This document shows, one piece after another, positions 12,763 to 25,200 of a stretch of 64,000 bases of DNA. The number at the start of each line of letters is the position of its first letter. Positions within the stretch are counted from its first letter, which is position 1. The translations under genes were made by a program, and so were the position numbers. Where the stretch lies: NCBI RefSeq assembly GCF_910592395.1, contig NC_088314.1, positions 9,238,001-9,302,000 on the forward strand. The letters are read 5' to 3'. The notes under the pieces were generated by a model that was not told the DNA's origin, did not search any database, and saw only the letters and a program-made list of their open reading frames with translations. The DNA is from Lineus longissimus. Its lineage: Eukaryota; Nemertea; Pilidiophora; Heteronemertea; Lineidae.

Positions 12763-15700
12763 TACTATACATGTACAATGTTTCTCAACCAGGATGAATT
12801 CCCAAGCACCAAATATCTATACGGTGAACACAATGGCCCCTGGCCGTTTCATTGTATTCTATTATACAAAGAACAGTTTCTTAAGAAAAATAAATAATAA
12901 TAATGAGACCAACACAGACATTATATTTTAAAAAGCATTTCTCTTTATTTAAAGCTTTAAGTACTAACAAAACAATCTTAAATAATACGTGTTTACATAC
13001 ATGCAAAATAAATTCAGGGTGAAGCCACATGATAGATTCTTAAAAAGGGAAAATACTCTCTAACAATTTATTTCAAAAGTTGCAATAAACGTATAAGTTT
13101 CCCATGAGTTACATCCTCTAAATGTACTACCCATTCAATAGATCATTACCAAAATACAGTTAAAAATTTCAAAACTCATATTAATACCTCTATATTTTCA
13201 AATACTTTTTGGGTACTCTTTGTGTCCTGTACACCTACCAACTTATATCACCACTGTTGTGGTCTTTATTGAGTTCTTCAAAAAGGAATGAGATTGCGAC
13301 CTGAACAGCTTAAAAGTTTGAGGGTTCTAAAATAAAAGGCAAAATATACTTAACATGAACGTTTTGAATGTGACCGGTCAGGCAAGGATCCCTTAACAGC
13401 GAGTTGTCGCAAAAACAGACTATTTTGCCTTCTGGGTGACTTCTGGGTGGGCATTCCCCCCCCCCCCCCCCCCGCTAGCTACTGCTCTATCTATGCCTTT
13501 CGAAAAAAATGTTGAGATTTACCAACCTGATGAGTCTACATAGTGTCTTTTGATAAACCACTTCTATATTTTGAAAACTCACAATGAAACCACACTTGAG
13601 GTTCTAACCTTATTGCCATAAAAAAAGTGTGCAAAAATAAGCTGTGGACTAAATAAGTACACTCATGGCCCGCCACCAAGTTTCATTATAGCCTTATACA
13701 GTTGATAAGTAAAAGGCCATCCTTAAGATATCGTTCCTTTGTTTGCCTGCCTAAAGCAACTAAGATGGTAGATGGCCAATGAATGGAGGCAGGCAAAAAA
13801 TTTTTTATCAACAACCACACACAATTCTCTCTAAGTACCACCTCAGAATGAAGAATAAATGCAAAAATTAGCCAGAAAAGACACGTTTTAGGAGTCACAA
13901 GATTGGGGTGATCGATTAATGCAGTGAAACTCGAACCCTGTAGCGGAGATCAGAGAAAATTACCTGCCGTATCAGATCTTTACTCTTTTAGGCGACACGT
14001 GAGCTTATCTACGCATGTCTGAGAGGCAACTTTAAAAATGGGTTGAACATTTCTACACATGGTTTACTCTGCTTTGCTATTTATAAGGAAAAAGGCAGTA
14101 AAACAACAATTTCGTGAGTCATGAGATTGGGGTGATCAATTACATGCAGGTAGCAAAACTCTAACCCAGCTAATCAGATCTGTATATTTATTCTTTTGAG
14201 CTCATCCACATATATTTGAGGGGAAACTTTCAAAATAGGCTGGACATTTCTACGTATGTTCTACTCTGCTATTTACATGCAAAAGGCAAACAAACACATC
14301 AGGAGATCCATGAATTTTCAGGCTTCATGACTTGTGCTGTATAGTGCACAGAAATCACAGTACCAAAAACCTACTGGGTCCCAAAATGTGGGCAGACTGT
14401 AAAACCTATTTTTTTAAAAAGCATAATATTCCTGTATGTTTTTAAGGCACTACACAAGTTCCCAAAATACCATGCTTAGTCGCACCTGAGTGATACCCCT
14501 CAGCCCAAGACTAAGTTGAGGTTGGTGATAAGTAGCACAGTTGGTTTTGTTGATATATGCATGTTGTAGTCTCAAGATAAAGCGTTTATATCATTGGTCA
14601 ATGGACCAATCATGAACTTTCGACCATTGACCTACGTGACCTTAAAAATCAGGTCAAACCAAAAGCCTGTTTGACCGTTTGATATGTCACGTATTGTTAG
14701 TTGACACATTCACCATATTTCAAGCTATCATCAATTGCAAGTTTCCTGTTTTCAGCAAAAGCCCCCTAGTGGTCAAACCTTAATTTGGATCGAGCCGATT
14801 TCATATCACACAGCCTCAACTGACATCCTGTGCAGTTACCATGTATTAAAAGAAAACCTTCAAGCAGTCTCAATTTAGAGCATTTACATCATTTTGATGG
14901 ACTGACAGACAGAAGATCTGACAGACAATAGACTGATACTAAATGAAACAACATCCCTCGCCGTCGCATTGGCTGAGGGGTCAAATATGCAAGAAAACAG
15001 TTTAACAACTTTTCATAATCTTTCACTTCAAAACAAGACGGTTGGACCCTCTTTAGCACAAAGTCATGGATACACGTAAAACACAATGAAATGTATTCTG
15101 GTTTGACTAACAATTCATGGATATATGTAAAACACCATGAAATGTATTCTGGTTTGACTAACAATTAGAGCTAAAATGAATTTAATATGCACCTCTCTCT
15201 ACCTATTCATCATAATTTCGTAATGACCAAATGTCTTACACCTCAAACAAATGCATGCCTACAGCATAAAATCACATTAACTTGGTCTTTGCCAAGCATA
15301 CAACAGGCAAATAAAAATAAATAGTTGTCACGTCTAGGGCCAAATTTAGCAGGATGGGGTGATATTGCCCACTGCATGGATGGGGGTGTCACTGCCCATC
15401 CTTACGTTATCGAAAAACATGTTTTCTAACACGTTTTTGGGATAAAAAGTGGGGTACTAACACCTCCCCCCACCCCTATAACTAAAAAGTTGAATACGGC
15501 ACTGATATTTGCATGTCACTTGTGGAACACGGAATAAGCAGTATCCTATAATGAGTGATCCTTAATGCAAGGCAGAGGAGATTTAAAATGAATGTGCGCA
15601 TGATTTGTTCATTCCGAAATAATGGAGATTTCAAGTTTGAAGGTTGTACAGAGCAATTCTGATAGCACTAAACTAGAGGTAGTAATTTTAATAGCACATT

Positions 15701-16288
15701 TGATAAACAACCTGGAAAACCATTTCCCAGCTTTTCGAGAATCAGGCAGGCAATCCAGTTTGTCGAGAAAAAAAGGCCTTTCTGCGATGGAATAATATCA
15801 TAATCATCTAGTAATAAGGTTTTTCAAGCATGATTTACACCACATATAGAGGCAAAAGCTCAGCCGGTTTATCCTGTTGATAGTTAACAAATTGCATGAA
15901 CTGAATATGTGCATGTTATACAGAAGAACCTGTGGTTAATTTACCACAATATTTAATGCATATTCTGTCATATTGTCCATGTTACCAGATGGACACATCT
16001 TATTTCAGTAAAATTAACCAATGCGCACGTATTTTGGCGGTTGTCTTGTGACGGACATCTTTCCCAGGAATCTACCAGACACTACCCAGGGTAGGCTGCT
16101 GGGTAAGTTGGAAGGTCTGCCTTAAATACACAAGTGTACTGGTAGACAAAATAAAATTCTCTTTCAGTTTGGGAACTGATTCTCCAGGTCGATAAAGTGT
16201 TTCATGGCACATACATGGCACATACATACATACATGGCACATACAACAGACAGAACAGTGTTCTTGTCCGAGACCTTTTCAACTTTCA
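12763..16288. other. Intergenic stretch downstream of HEMK1
   Basis: No supported gene. It contains AT-rich sequence, an 18-base C run at 13456-13473, two similar segments around 13880-14060 and 14100-14290 (both with GATTGGGGTGATC), an inverted copy of dispersed family 2 at 14565-14790, and a short CATACATGGCA microsatellite at 16200-16245. Part of the right side should be HEMK1 3' UTR, since HEMK1 reads leftward and stops at 16289. I found no convincing nearby AATAAA on the minus strand. Confidence 0.5.
14565..14790 (-). repeat. Dispersed repeat family 2, inverted copy
   Basis: On the minus strand this reads GGTTTGACCACTAGGGGGC near one end, then TTTTGGTTTGACCT and AAGGTCACGTAGGTCAATGG, matching in order the landmarks of the plus-strand pair at 12318-12762. 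It is diverged and has no open frame. Confidence 0.5.
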
Positions 16289-19200
16289 TTAAGACTTCTT
16301 TGTTGAACTCTTTCTCAGATGGCAAAATCTTGGCCTGTAAAAGAAAGTAAACATCGATGTATTTCATGTGGCAATATTTGGGCACAGACATTTGGTCAGC
16401 TGTAATTTATCCTGATGGTGTTTTTGAATAATTTTAAATGTGATGAAGTACCTCTTTAAAGGCCTACACCATTCGTTAAAAATTTGAAACTTGTAATTGA
16501 ATTTGAAAAGTTCCAAATGCGCAAATACAAACTAAATACGAATTTTAACATTGCCGTTGTGTAGAAAGACATGAAAGTACTATAAATACCAAGTTTCAGC
16601 TAATTTGTATGCATAATAACTGCACTATAGCACTGTGTATAACTGCATTGCTATTTTCCTCGACCACCAGTAACTGTTATTGGAAGATATTCAGTTAATT
16701 TTTAGTAGTACCACCTGAGTCCAGGTGGTGAGATTAGTGTAGTTTTACAGAGAACCAACAGGTGGACTTTGCTAGTTGGTCAGTTCAGTTTGTGTAATGG
16801 AGTCAAGTAGACAACTAATATATGCTCTGGAGGAGTAAACTTTATACCCAGGGTAGGAGGTCAAGGAGACAAGCAACACGGGCCGGCCCAAAAGATAGGA
16901 GCAGGAACAGTAGGACTACAGTGAGTATGAACCCATTTTCAGTAATTACGAACGGCTTGCCCCTTTCAGCTACGCATATTGAAATCAAGGAGAATGAGAT
17001 TCAAACGTACGTTTTTGTGAAGTCTTCATGAGTTCCAATATACTGCAAATCCATTTCTTTGACGAAGTCAGGAATAAGTTTTGCATGTTCATCACCGACT
17101 TCAAGCCAAAGTGAACCATCCTCACACAATGCGTTATTTGCTGCGGCTAAGACAAATTTGATGACGCGCAAACCATCTGGCCCACCATCCAAGGCCTTGT
17201 GATCCTCAAAGTCCCTAGAAATGAGAAGAAATATCACAGATATCACAGATACTGGTACCCTATGACAGATGATTAAATAATAACAGTGATTTTAAAACGC
17301 GGCATCCCGAGATTGAGTTTGGATACCGGGTGAAATTTCTAGGCTCAGATGCTAATGCTAGCGATGCTTTGATTAGCAGTTTCATTTCGACCGCCACAAC
17401 ACATCTGAAGTGTGCCCATTTCACCAAGGGTTGGAAATACTGAAAAAACACTGGTATATGACGATGGAAGGACTGAGGCAACATACATGAAGGTAACTCA
17501 ATCAGTCAATTAGCTACAGCAAGTCATCACTGTGTCAACTGGAGTGGTGCGATTCTTTGCAGTGACTTCCAATGACAGGGTGACAATATTCTTTCAGTAC
17601 ATGTAGTCATCCCGGACCTGCCAACCCCAAAAATGTCCAAATAGTACTGGAAAGGTAAAGTATTTCAATTTTTGGAGTATTCTAGTTACTTCAACCAACA
17701 TCCAAAGTTTACTCCCAATGCATTTTCATTTGCAAATCCAGCAGTCAAAGAGTATTTTTTACATTTGCGTCGGTCAAAAAGAGTATTAATACTCGGTCAA
17801 AAAATAGTATCAATACTCCAAAAGTGTACTCATTGGAAGCTCTGTTTCCGTATGCCAAGTTCAGAAAATCACCCCGGCAATCTTATCAGACTCTCACCTG
17901 ATTTCCGTGCGTAACTCCGCTATCTCCTGAGTGCATACATATGGCGGATTGCTAATAATGAGCTCATACTGCGATTTAGAAAAGAGTGCATTATTTACAG
18001 TTTCTTCTGTTAAGTCCAAACAGTGGACGTCCATCTGTTGAATGACGCCACACTTTGCTGCATTGTGTTTCGTCAGATCACAGGCGGTCGGGGAGAGGTC
18101 AATCGCAGTCATGTGTACCTACACAGAAATGAGAAGCGAAGTCAGTATATGTATTATGATTTCCAAACAGCAATTCTCTTCTGGGCACTCCGCCAACACA
18201 GGACTACAGAAGAACTTCTCTATTAAGGACACCCTCGGGACTGACAAGCACTGTCCTTACTCGAGAGGTGTCCTGATTAGAGAGGTCAAATTGAATGGAA
18301 ATAACCACTTTGGGACCAAAACTAGTGTCCCTAATAGAGAGGTGTCCGCTGAGGGAGGTTCTACTGTAATTGCCTGCGACCTTAGGCAATTAATTTCACT
18401 GCCACAACCATTATAGAGAGACTGACCAACCGTGCATACATGTATAGACTGGTGCAGTAATTTAAATAACCCACTTCTTTTTTTGCTGGCTGCCATGCAA
18501 TATGGCCCAGGTTCAGTCCCAGGGAGAACCCAGGATTGTATATCTAGATGAACTGGTGTGGCTTTCAAGGAAGTAAAATTCCCAGCCCTCCACAACTCAA
18601 CATTTGAATATTCTGGGGTCTGTCGGATGAGACTTAAAGCTGTAGTCCCAGGACCAGAGTGTCTATTCAAGGGAAGTAAGAGATCCAACATAGATAGACA
18701 GTAGCCAATAGTGGACTCCATACCTCCGACAAAATCCTAATTGGGTTTATACAACGCCAGCTAAAGTGATAGTGATGATGACGACGATGATGAAAATAAC
18801 ATATCAGTCTTTACCTGAGGAAATGCTCGCAATAATGCCAACGAGATTGCTCCAGAACCGCAACCGATTTCCAAGCATCTGAACAGTTCCGATCTATGGT
18901 CTTGGATGTCTGTTATGGCTAGATCAACCAAATGCTGGAAGGAGATATCATCGGATCAAAACACGAAACAAACAGAGTTCTCCACAGGGTCTTCTCAAGG
19001 TAGGATGGTACCCTTGCGATTTAAGAAGTTTTGCCAGTGTGCAACACAAGGTAGGGTGGCCAGCATTTAAGGTAGGGTGGCCCTATAGGAACCCTTTACA
19101 AAATTCTAGAGCAAGGTGGGTGGTTGCCCCAAAGTGCGAGGTAAACTGCCAAGGAAGGGCGGGACACCTTGACAAATGGCCTTGTGAAGAACACTGAAGA

Positions 19201-22200
19201 CGTAGGCAGGTTATTGCCCCCCCCCCTCCCCCAAGCCTACAATTTGTACGCCTGTGCAAATGTTGATACAACAAGACAACGCAAACAAATTAGAAGAACA
19301 GACCACTTCTCATACCTCAGTTTCAGGCCTTGGTATCAGGACTGGAGGTTTCAGGTCTACTTTGATGCCATGGAAATCCCACTCTCCTATCACATACTGG
19401 ATGGGCTTGCTGAAACAAAAATGATAAATATATTGCAAAGGAAATATGTTTTTCAATGGTTAGACATATCGTCTTAAAGGACAAGGTGCATTATTTCCTG
19501 TATATGCTTGTTCATCTCCTGATTCATTTGCAAACAATTTTTCTGTGATGGATGGTATGACCAAATTGATTGCATATCTTAACACCAAGAGTGGTCTTAC
19601 ACCATGACAAAATCTTGGCTATAACAAACTTAGCCCAATTGTTTGTTTTAGTTACTGCTGGGTGTTATTTTGTTAGTAGAATTCAGTGGAAATCAATGTT
19701 TCCACCAAGGGGGATATTGTAACAAGATTTATAAAATGCTATCAATTTTAATAGATACACAGTACTGTTTAGGGTTTAAAAAATTTGGCTACGTTACAAA
19801 CTACAATGTATGTTACACTAGGTGCAATCTCATAAGCAGTAAGACACTGTAGTAAATTGTTGAGGTGCTTAAGATAGCTGGGTGGATCTACTTTAAATAT
19901 ATGGGTATGTTAAGAGATGAACCATAGGGGGATGATTTAAACCCGGTTTGGCCCGCTCAGGTATTTGGACAGAATTTGGTATCATTAATTAGTTGTGTGA
20001 GTTTTGGAACATATTAGTACCATCTTTGTCAAGTTATACAGGCTTTGAATTTGGGTTATATAAATTCTACCTCTTACCCCTCTGTTGTAATGTGGCAATT
20101 ACATTATCACATGATAACCTCGTTTGATCAACCTTGTTCTCAGGATACTGGTATAAAAGCTGAAAGAATGGGCTGTGGTAATGATAATGCTGGTCTGACC
20201 CTCTGTGGCGACGACGTACCACTCCGACAGATTTTGTGCGAAGTTGTATAAACAGAGTTTCTTCAAGAAAAAAATAGAAAGCTGCAGCACCCAGCTTATA
20301 GCGTTGTGTCAGAACAGCCAAAAATAGAACTTTCTATAACAGAGGGGAGCTAACCCAGGCCTTCTTCTCAGTACACCATGCAAATACTCTTTACCTGTTT
20401 TTTCAATTTTGACACCTGCCCTATCAAATTTCTTGAAGAGACACAAATAAAATTGCAGGTATTGGACGATTACAATAAAATTCTGATCAATTGCAAATTG
20501 GTTTCTTACCCTGTTAGCCTCTCTTTACAAAGCCGTCTAATGGTTTCTATCTGCTCCTTGGTGAGGCGCCTGGCATGGTTGACATTGATCAGCTGAAAGA
20601 AATATGATAACTTCCTCAGAAACAATGCCTGAAAATCATATCCTCCTAATTTCGAGACCACACATATTGTCAACGTAGCTTTATGACTATGAGTTGGACA
20701 ATTTCAAAAGCAGACCATAATTCCAACCATTGTGAGCAGAACACAGATAAACAATTAAGGAACTCTTCATTTAGTTTTAGGTTTAAGCTCACATGTTTTT
20801 GAAAATGTGAAGATTATGGATGACCCCCAACACTAGACACTGTACATACATGGAGAGGGGAACCTTGCTCAGGGGCACCTCTGAATTAAGGACACCCTCT
20901 CTGTCAAATGTGGTGGAACTTCGTTCCATTTTCTGTATTCATATTATATATGTACCCGGGCTAGGAACCGGAACAGGAGGATGAATCACGGCGGCACAAT
21001 AAACATCTCGAGTCGGTTTCTTACATCTGTTTTATGTGAGTTTGTTCAGCCAAGGACACGACATAAATTGGCGACGAGGATGAAAACAAACAATGAATGA
21101 TTAGACATTCAGTAGAAACGCTCGAAAGTAATTGATTGTGTGTCGAAAGTTGTAAAATCCCCGTCGGAAATCTCGTTATGGCCCCACCAGTAACCGCGCC
21201 AACGGCCCTGAGCGGGCTGCCGTGTGTGGATGCATTTGACTGCATTGGAGAGCCGGAGGCCCTCGCACAGCGATGGGAGCGCTGGATACAAGACTTTGAT
21301 TTGTTTGTGGCTGCGTTGGGGGTACAGCATGCAGCGCAGAGGCGCGCACTAATGCTCCACATAGCCGGAGAGGGTATCCGAGACATTTTCCGGACGAAAA
21401 CTGCTGATGAGCAAGGAGAGGAAAACGATTTCGGCAAGTTAAAGGACTGTCTCAATGGTCATTTTAAGTTAAAAAAAAATGTGCCACTTGCGAGACAAAA
21501 ATTCCTCACGGCTGATCCCAAGCCAGGGGAGAGTATCGACAATTACGTGACCCGATTGAAAGAGCTGGCTAAGTCTTGTGAGTTCGGAAACGCTGATACA
21601 ACGAGTGATCAGGTCCGCGATAGAGTGTTGCTGTTTATAAAGAATAAACCGCTGAAGAGTAAACTTTATCGCGAAGATAAGCTAACGTTGATGAAAGTAA
21701 TTGACATTGTAAGAACGTATCACGACAAAGATGCATTGATTTTGGTGCCGAGTGACCATAAGTCTGTCAATTTTGTAAAGGCCGGTAGTAACCCGAGAGA
21801 CAAAAGGGGCCAAAACAAGTCACGTGGCGATGTACGTTGTTTCCGCTGTGGTCAATTAGGCCATTTTGCAAAGGACTGTACCAGTGCTGAGACTGGTACC
21901 AGTGCTGATAAGTGGGCTAAAGATGGCGGCACCATCAAGTGTTTTAGATGTGACAGATTGGGTCACCGAGCCTCAGAGTGTCGTGCCAAATGGGAGGATT
22001 GTGTCCCCAAGTCCAAGGAGAGTGGTCGTGGTCGTAATCGTACACGTGGTGGTTGGGGTGGTAGGCAACGTGACAGGGTGCATCGGATTGAGGAGTCTGA
22101 CTCCGGGTCCGAAAATAACCAGGATGATGAGGCAGCATACTATGCATTCAGGTCAATTGAGGATACTGGTAGTGACGTCCCAAGGAGAAATTTGCGAAGT

Positions 22201-25200
22201 GACGTTTTGCGCGTTAAAGTTGGGAACGTTGGCACTGATGTAGTCGTGGACTCAGGAGCAACTTGCAACTTAAAGTCGGAAAATACATTCAAATTGGTAA
22301 ATGCCGACATAGATGTGAATTTACGTGCTTCCAATAGCAAGGTTTTCACATATTGTGCGACGGAGCCACTGACAATCTTGGGAAAATGTGCCCTAAGATT
22401 GCAGGCGGGACGTGCTTGTTGTGTTGCTGACTTCATTGTAATTCCTGGGGACCAGCCAACACTGCTGGGTAGGCCTACATCGGAGAACCTGAATTTGCTG
22501 AAAGTAGGGTATGAAGTGAATGCGTGCGATGCTGGCAAGGAAGTGCATTCAATTTTGCATAGTTTGAGAAAGAAGTATCCACAGGTTTTCACTGGCCTAG
22601 GGAAACTTAAGAATTACAAATTGAAATTGCATATAGACCAGAATGTCAAGCCTGTAGCCCAGCATCGACGGATCCCCTTCAATCGGAGGGCAAAAGTATG
22701 TGACAAGTTGGCTGAGTTGGAAGGCCTCGATGTGATTGAGCCAATATCTGGTCCTACCTCTTGGGTTAACCCCTTGGTGGTTGTCGAAAAGCCAAGTGGC
22801 GACATCAGGTTGTGTCTGGACATGAGAAGGGCCAATGAAGCCATTAAAAGAGAGAAGCACCCTGTACCTACGGTTGATGAGACGCTCCAAGAGATTTCTG
22901 GAGCAAGAGTTTTTTGTAAACTAGACTTAAACATGGCATTTCATCAGATTGAATTGGATGAAAGCTGTAGGGATATAACTACATTTGCTGGGCCCAATTC
23001 GTTGTATCGGTACAAACGCCTTAATTTTGGCATGAATATGGCGACTGAGAAATTCCAGTGTATCATCGGGCAAATTCTAAAGGGTTGTCCAGGGACATGC
23101 AACCTGCACGATGACATCCGCGTGGTAGCTGAGGACTATGCCCAGCTATATGAGCGAGTGGAAGTGGTTATCAAGAGATTGCATGAACATGGACTCACCT
23201 TGAATTTCCCCAAGTGCAATGTGGGAGACAGTATGGTGTTCATGGGCCACAACATGACTTCAAAGGGTCTGAAGGTAGCTGATGCCAAAGTGAAAGCTAT
23301 TGTGGAGGCACCTAAGCCTAAAACCAAAGCAGAACTTAGGAGCTTTCTAGGCCTAGCACAGTTTTGTGCCAGATTTGTAGTGAATTTTGCTATCATCACA
23401 AGTCCTTTGTGGGACTTAACAGGGTCTCAGGTCAAATGGGAGTGGTTGCCTGTGCATGACAAAGCTTTCAGAGATGTAAAATCTAAGTTGACTTCAAGTC
23501 CAGTAATGGCTTACTTTAAGCAGGGTGCTAGGACCCGTATAGTAACGGATGCATCACCAGTTGGTCTGGGTGCGATTTTAGAACAACAGCAGCATGATGG
23601 TAGTTTCAAGCCAGTGCATTATGCCAGTCGAAAGTTGACTCATGTGGAGTCTAGGTATTCTCAATTCGAGAGAGAGGCGCTTGGAGTCAGGTGGGCGTGC
23701 GAGAAGTTTATCTTATTTTTGTTAGGGGCCACGTTAGAAATCCGGACCGACCACAAGCCTTTGTTAAGGGTTCTCAGCCCAGGATCCAAGCCCCCCTCTG
23801 CTCGAATTGAACGGTGGCTTTTATTCATGCAGCAATTTCACTACACGGTGAAATACATAAAAGGGAAAGACAATTATGCCGATGTGTTGAGTAGGCTGCC
23901 CATAGAGGACTCTGGCAACGTTGAGGTTGAAACTAAGCAGACTGAAGAATTTGCTCGTAGTGTGGTGACTGAAGCAGTGCCTGCTGCCATCACACCCAGT
24001 GTAATTGAGCAAGAATCTACAAATGATGCAACCCTACAGGCTATTGAAGAGTGTATTTTGACTAGTGATTGGTCTAATCTGAGTCAGTCACCTTACCATG
24101 CTGTAAAAGATGAGTTATGGTTGTACGGGCGTCTCGTAATGCGTGGGGACAGGATTGTCATTCCGGAGAAATTGAGAGACAAAATGATAAGGCTGGCACA
24201 TGAAGGACACCAGGGCATGGTACAGACCAAAGCCCGGCTTAGAAATAAGGCTTGGTGGCCAGGGATCGATAAGGAAGTCCTTTATCAGAGCCTGCCACCC
24301 GTGCCAATTGGTTGGAGCACGTGCCAAACCGGAACCAATAAAGTCCACCGCATTACCCGACGGACCGTGGTTTGATTTAGCAGTAGATTTGCTGGAAGTG
24401 TGCAATGGCGAGCATTTGCTCGTAACCACTGACTACTATTCCAGGTGGCCTGAGGTGGTTTTACTCAAAAAAACTGACACAGGTCATGTGACAAGGGTTA
24501 TGGATGCAATGTTTCAAACGCATGGCCTCCCATTTTCTGTTAGAAGTGATAATGGACCTCCTTTTAACGCTGCAGGTTTAGATGCGTTTCTGGAGTACCT
24601 TGGAATTGAACACAAAACCAGCGTGCCCTACTGGCCCCAAAGCAACGGCAACATTGAACGGTTCAATGAAACCTTGCTAAAATGCATTAGAATTGCCAAA
24701 CTTGAGAAGAAAGATTGGAAAAAGGAAGTAGAAAATTTCCTTTTCCAATATAGGAACACCCCCCATGTTGCTACTGGAGTATCCCCAGCCCAAGCATTGA
24801 TGGGTAGAGAGTTAAGGGATAAATTGCCAAAGCTCCAGTTGCAACATGGTAGACCAACAGAAGCCGAGTGGCAGGTCAAGCTGAGGGAGAGGGACGCTAG
24901 GTCCAAACTAGTTTCCAAAACCTATGCTGATGAGAAGAGGGGTGCTCTGAGTTCTAGCATTAAGGAGGGTGAAAAGGTGTTATTGCAGAAGCCGTTTAGA
25001 GAAAACAAGTTAGAACCTTTCTTTGAACCAGAGCCGTATGAAGTTGTGAACAAAGATGGTGGTGGTTTAACTTTGCAAAATTCCAAAGCAACAAGGTTCA
25101 GGTCTACTGGGCATGTAAAGCGATTTGTGGAGGGCAAAATTACAAGTCCCACTGATAGCACAGATGGGGACGGTGTTATCAAGTCTAGACAGATTGACAG

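Noticed and set aside
16164-16391. 75-codon minus-strand open frame overlapping the HEMK1 3' end
   Set aside because: It is the wrong frame across the true last exon; the phase carried from exon 6 gives a different peptide that matches the HEMK1 C-terminus.
24260-24300. Programmed frameshift in the retrotransposon
   Set aside because: The break falls inside the integrase zinc finger, where programmed sites are not expected, and I see no classical slippery heptamer with a following structure. Left as indel or sequencing error.
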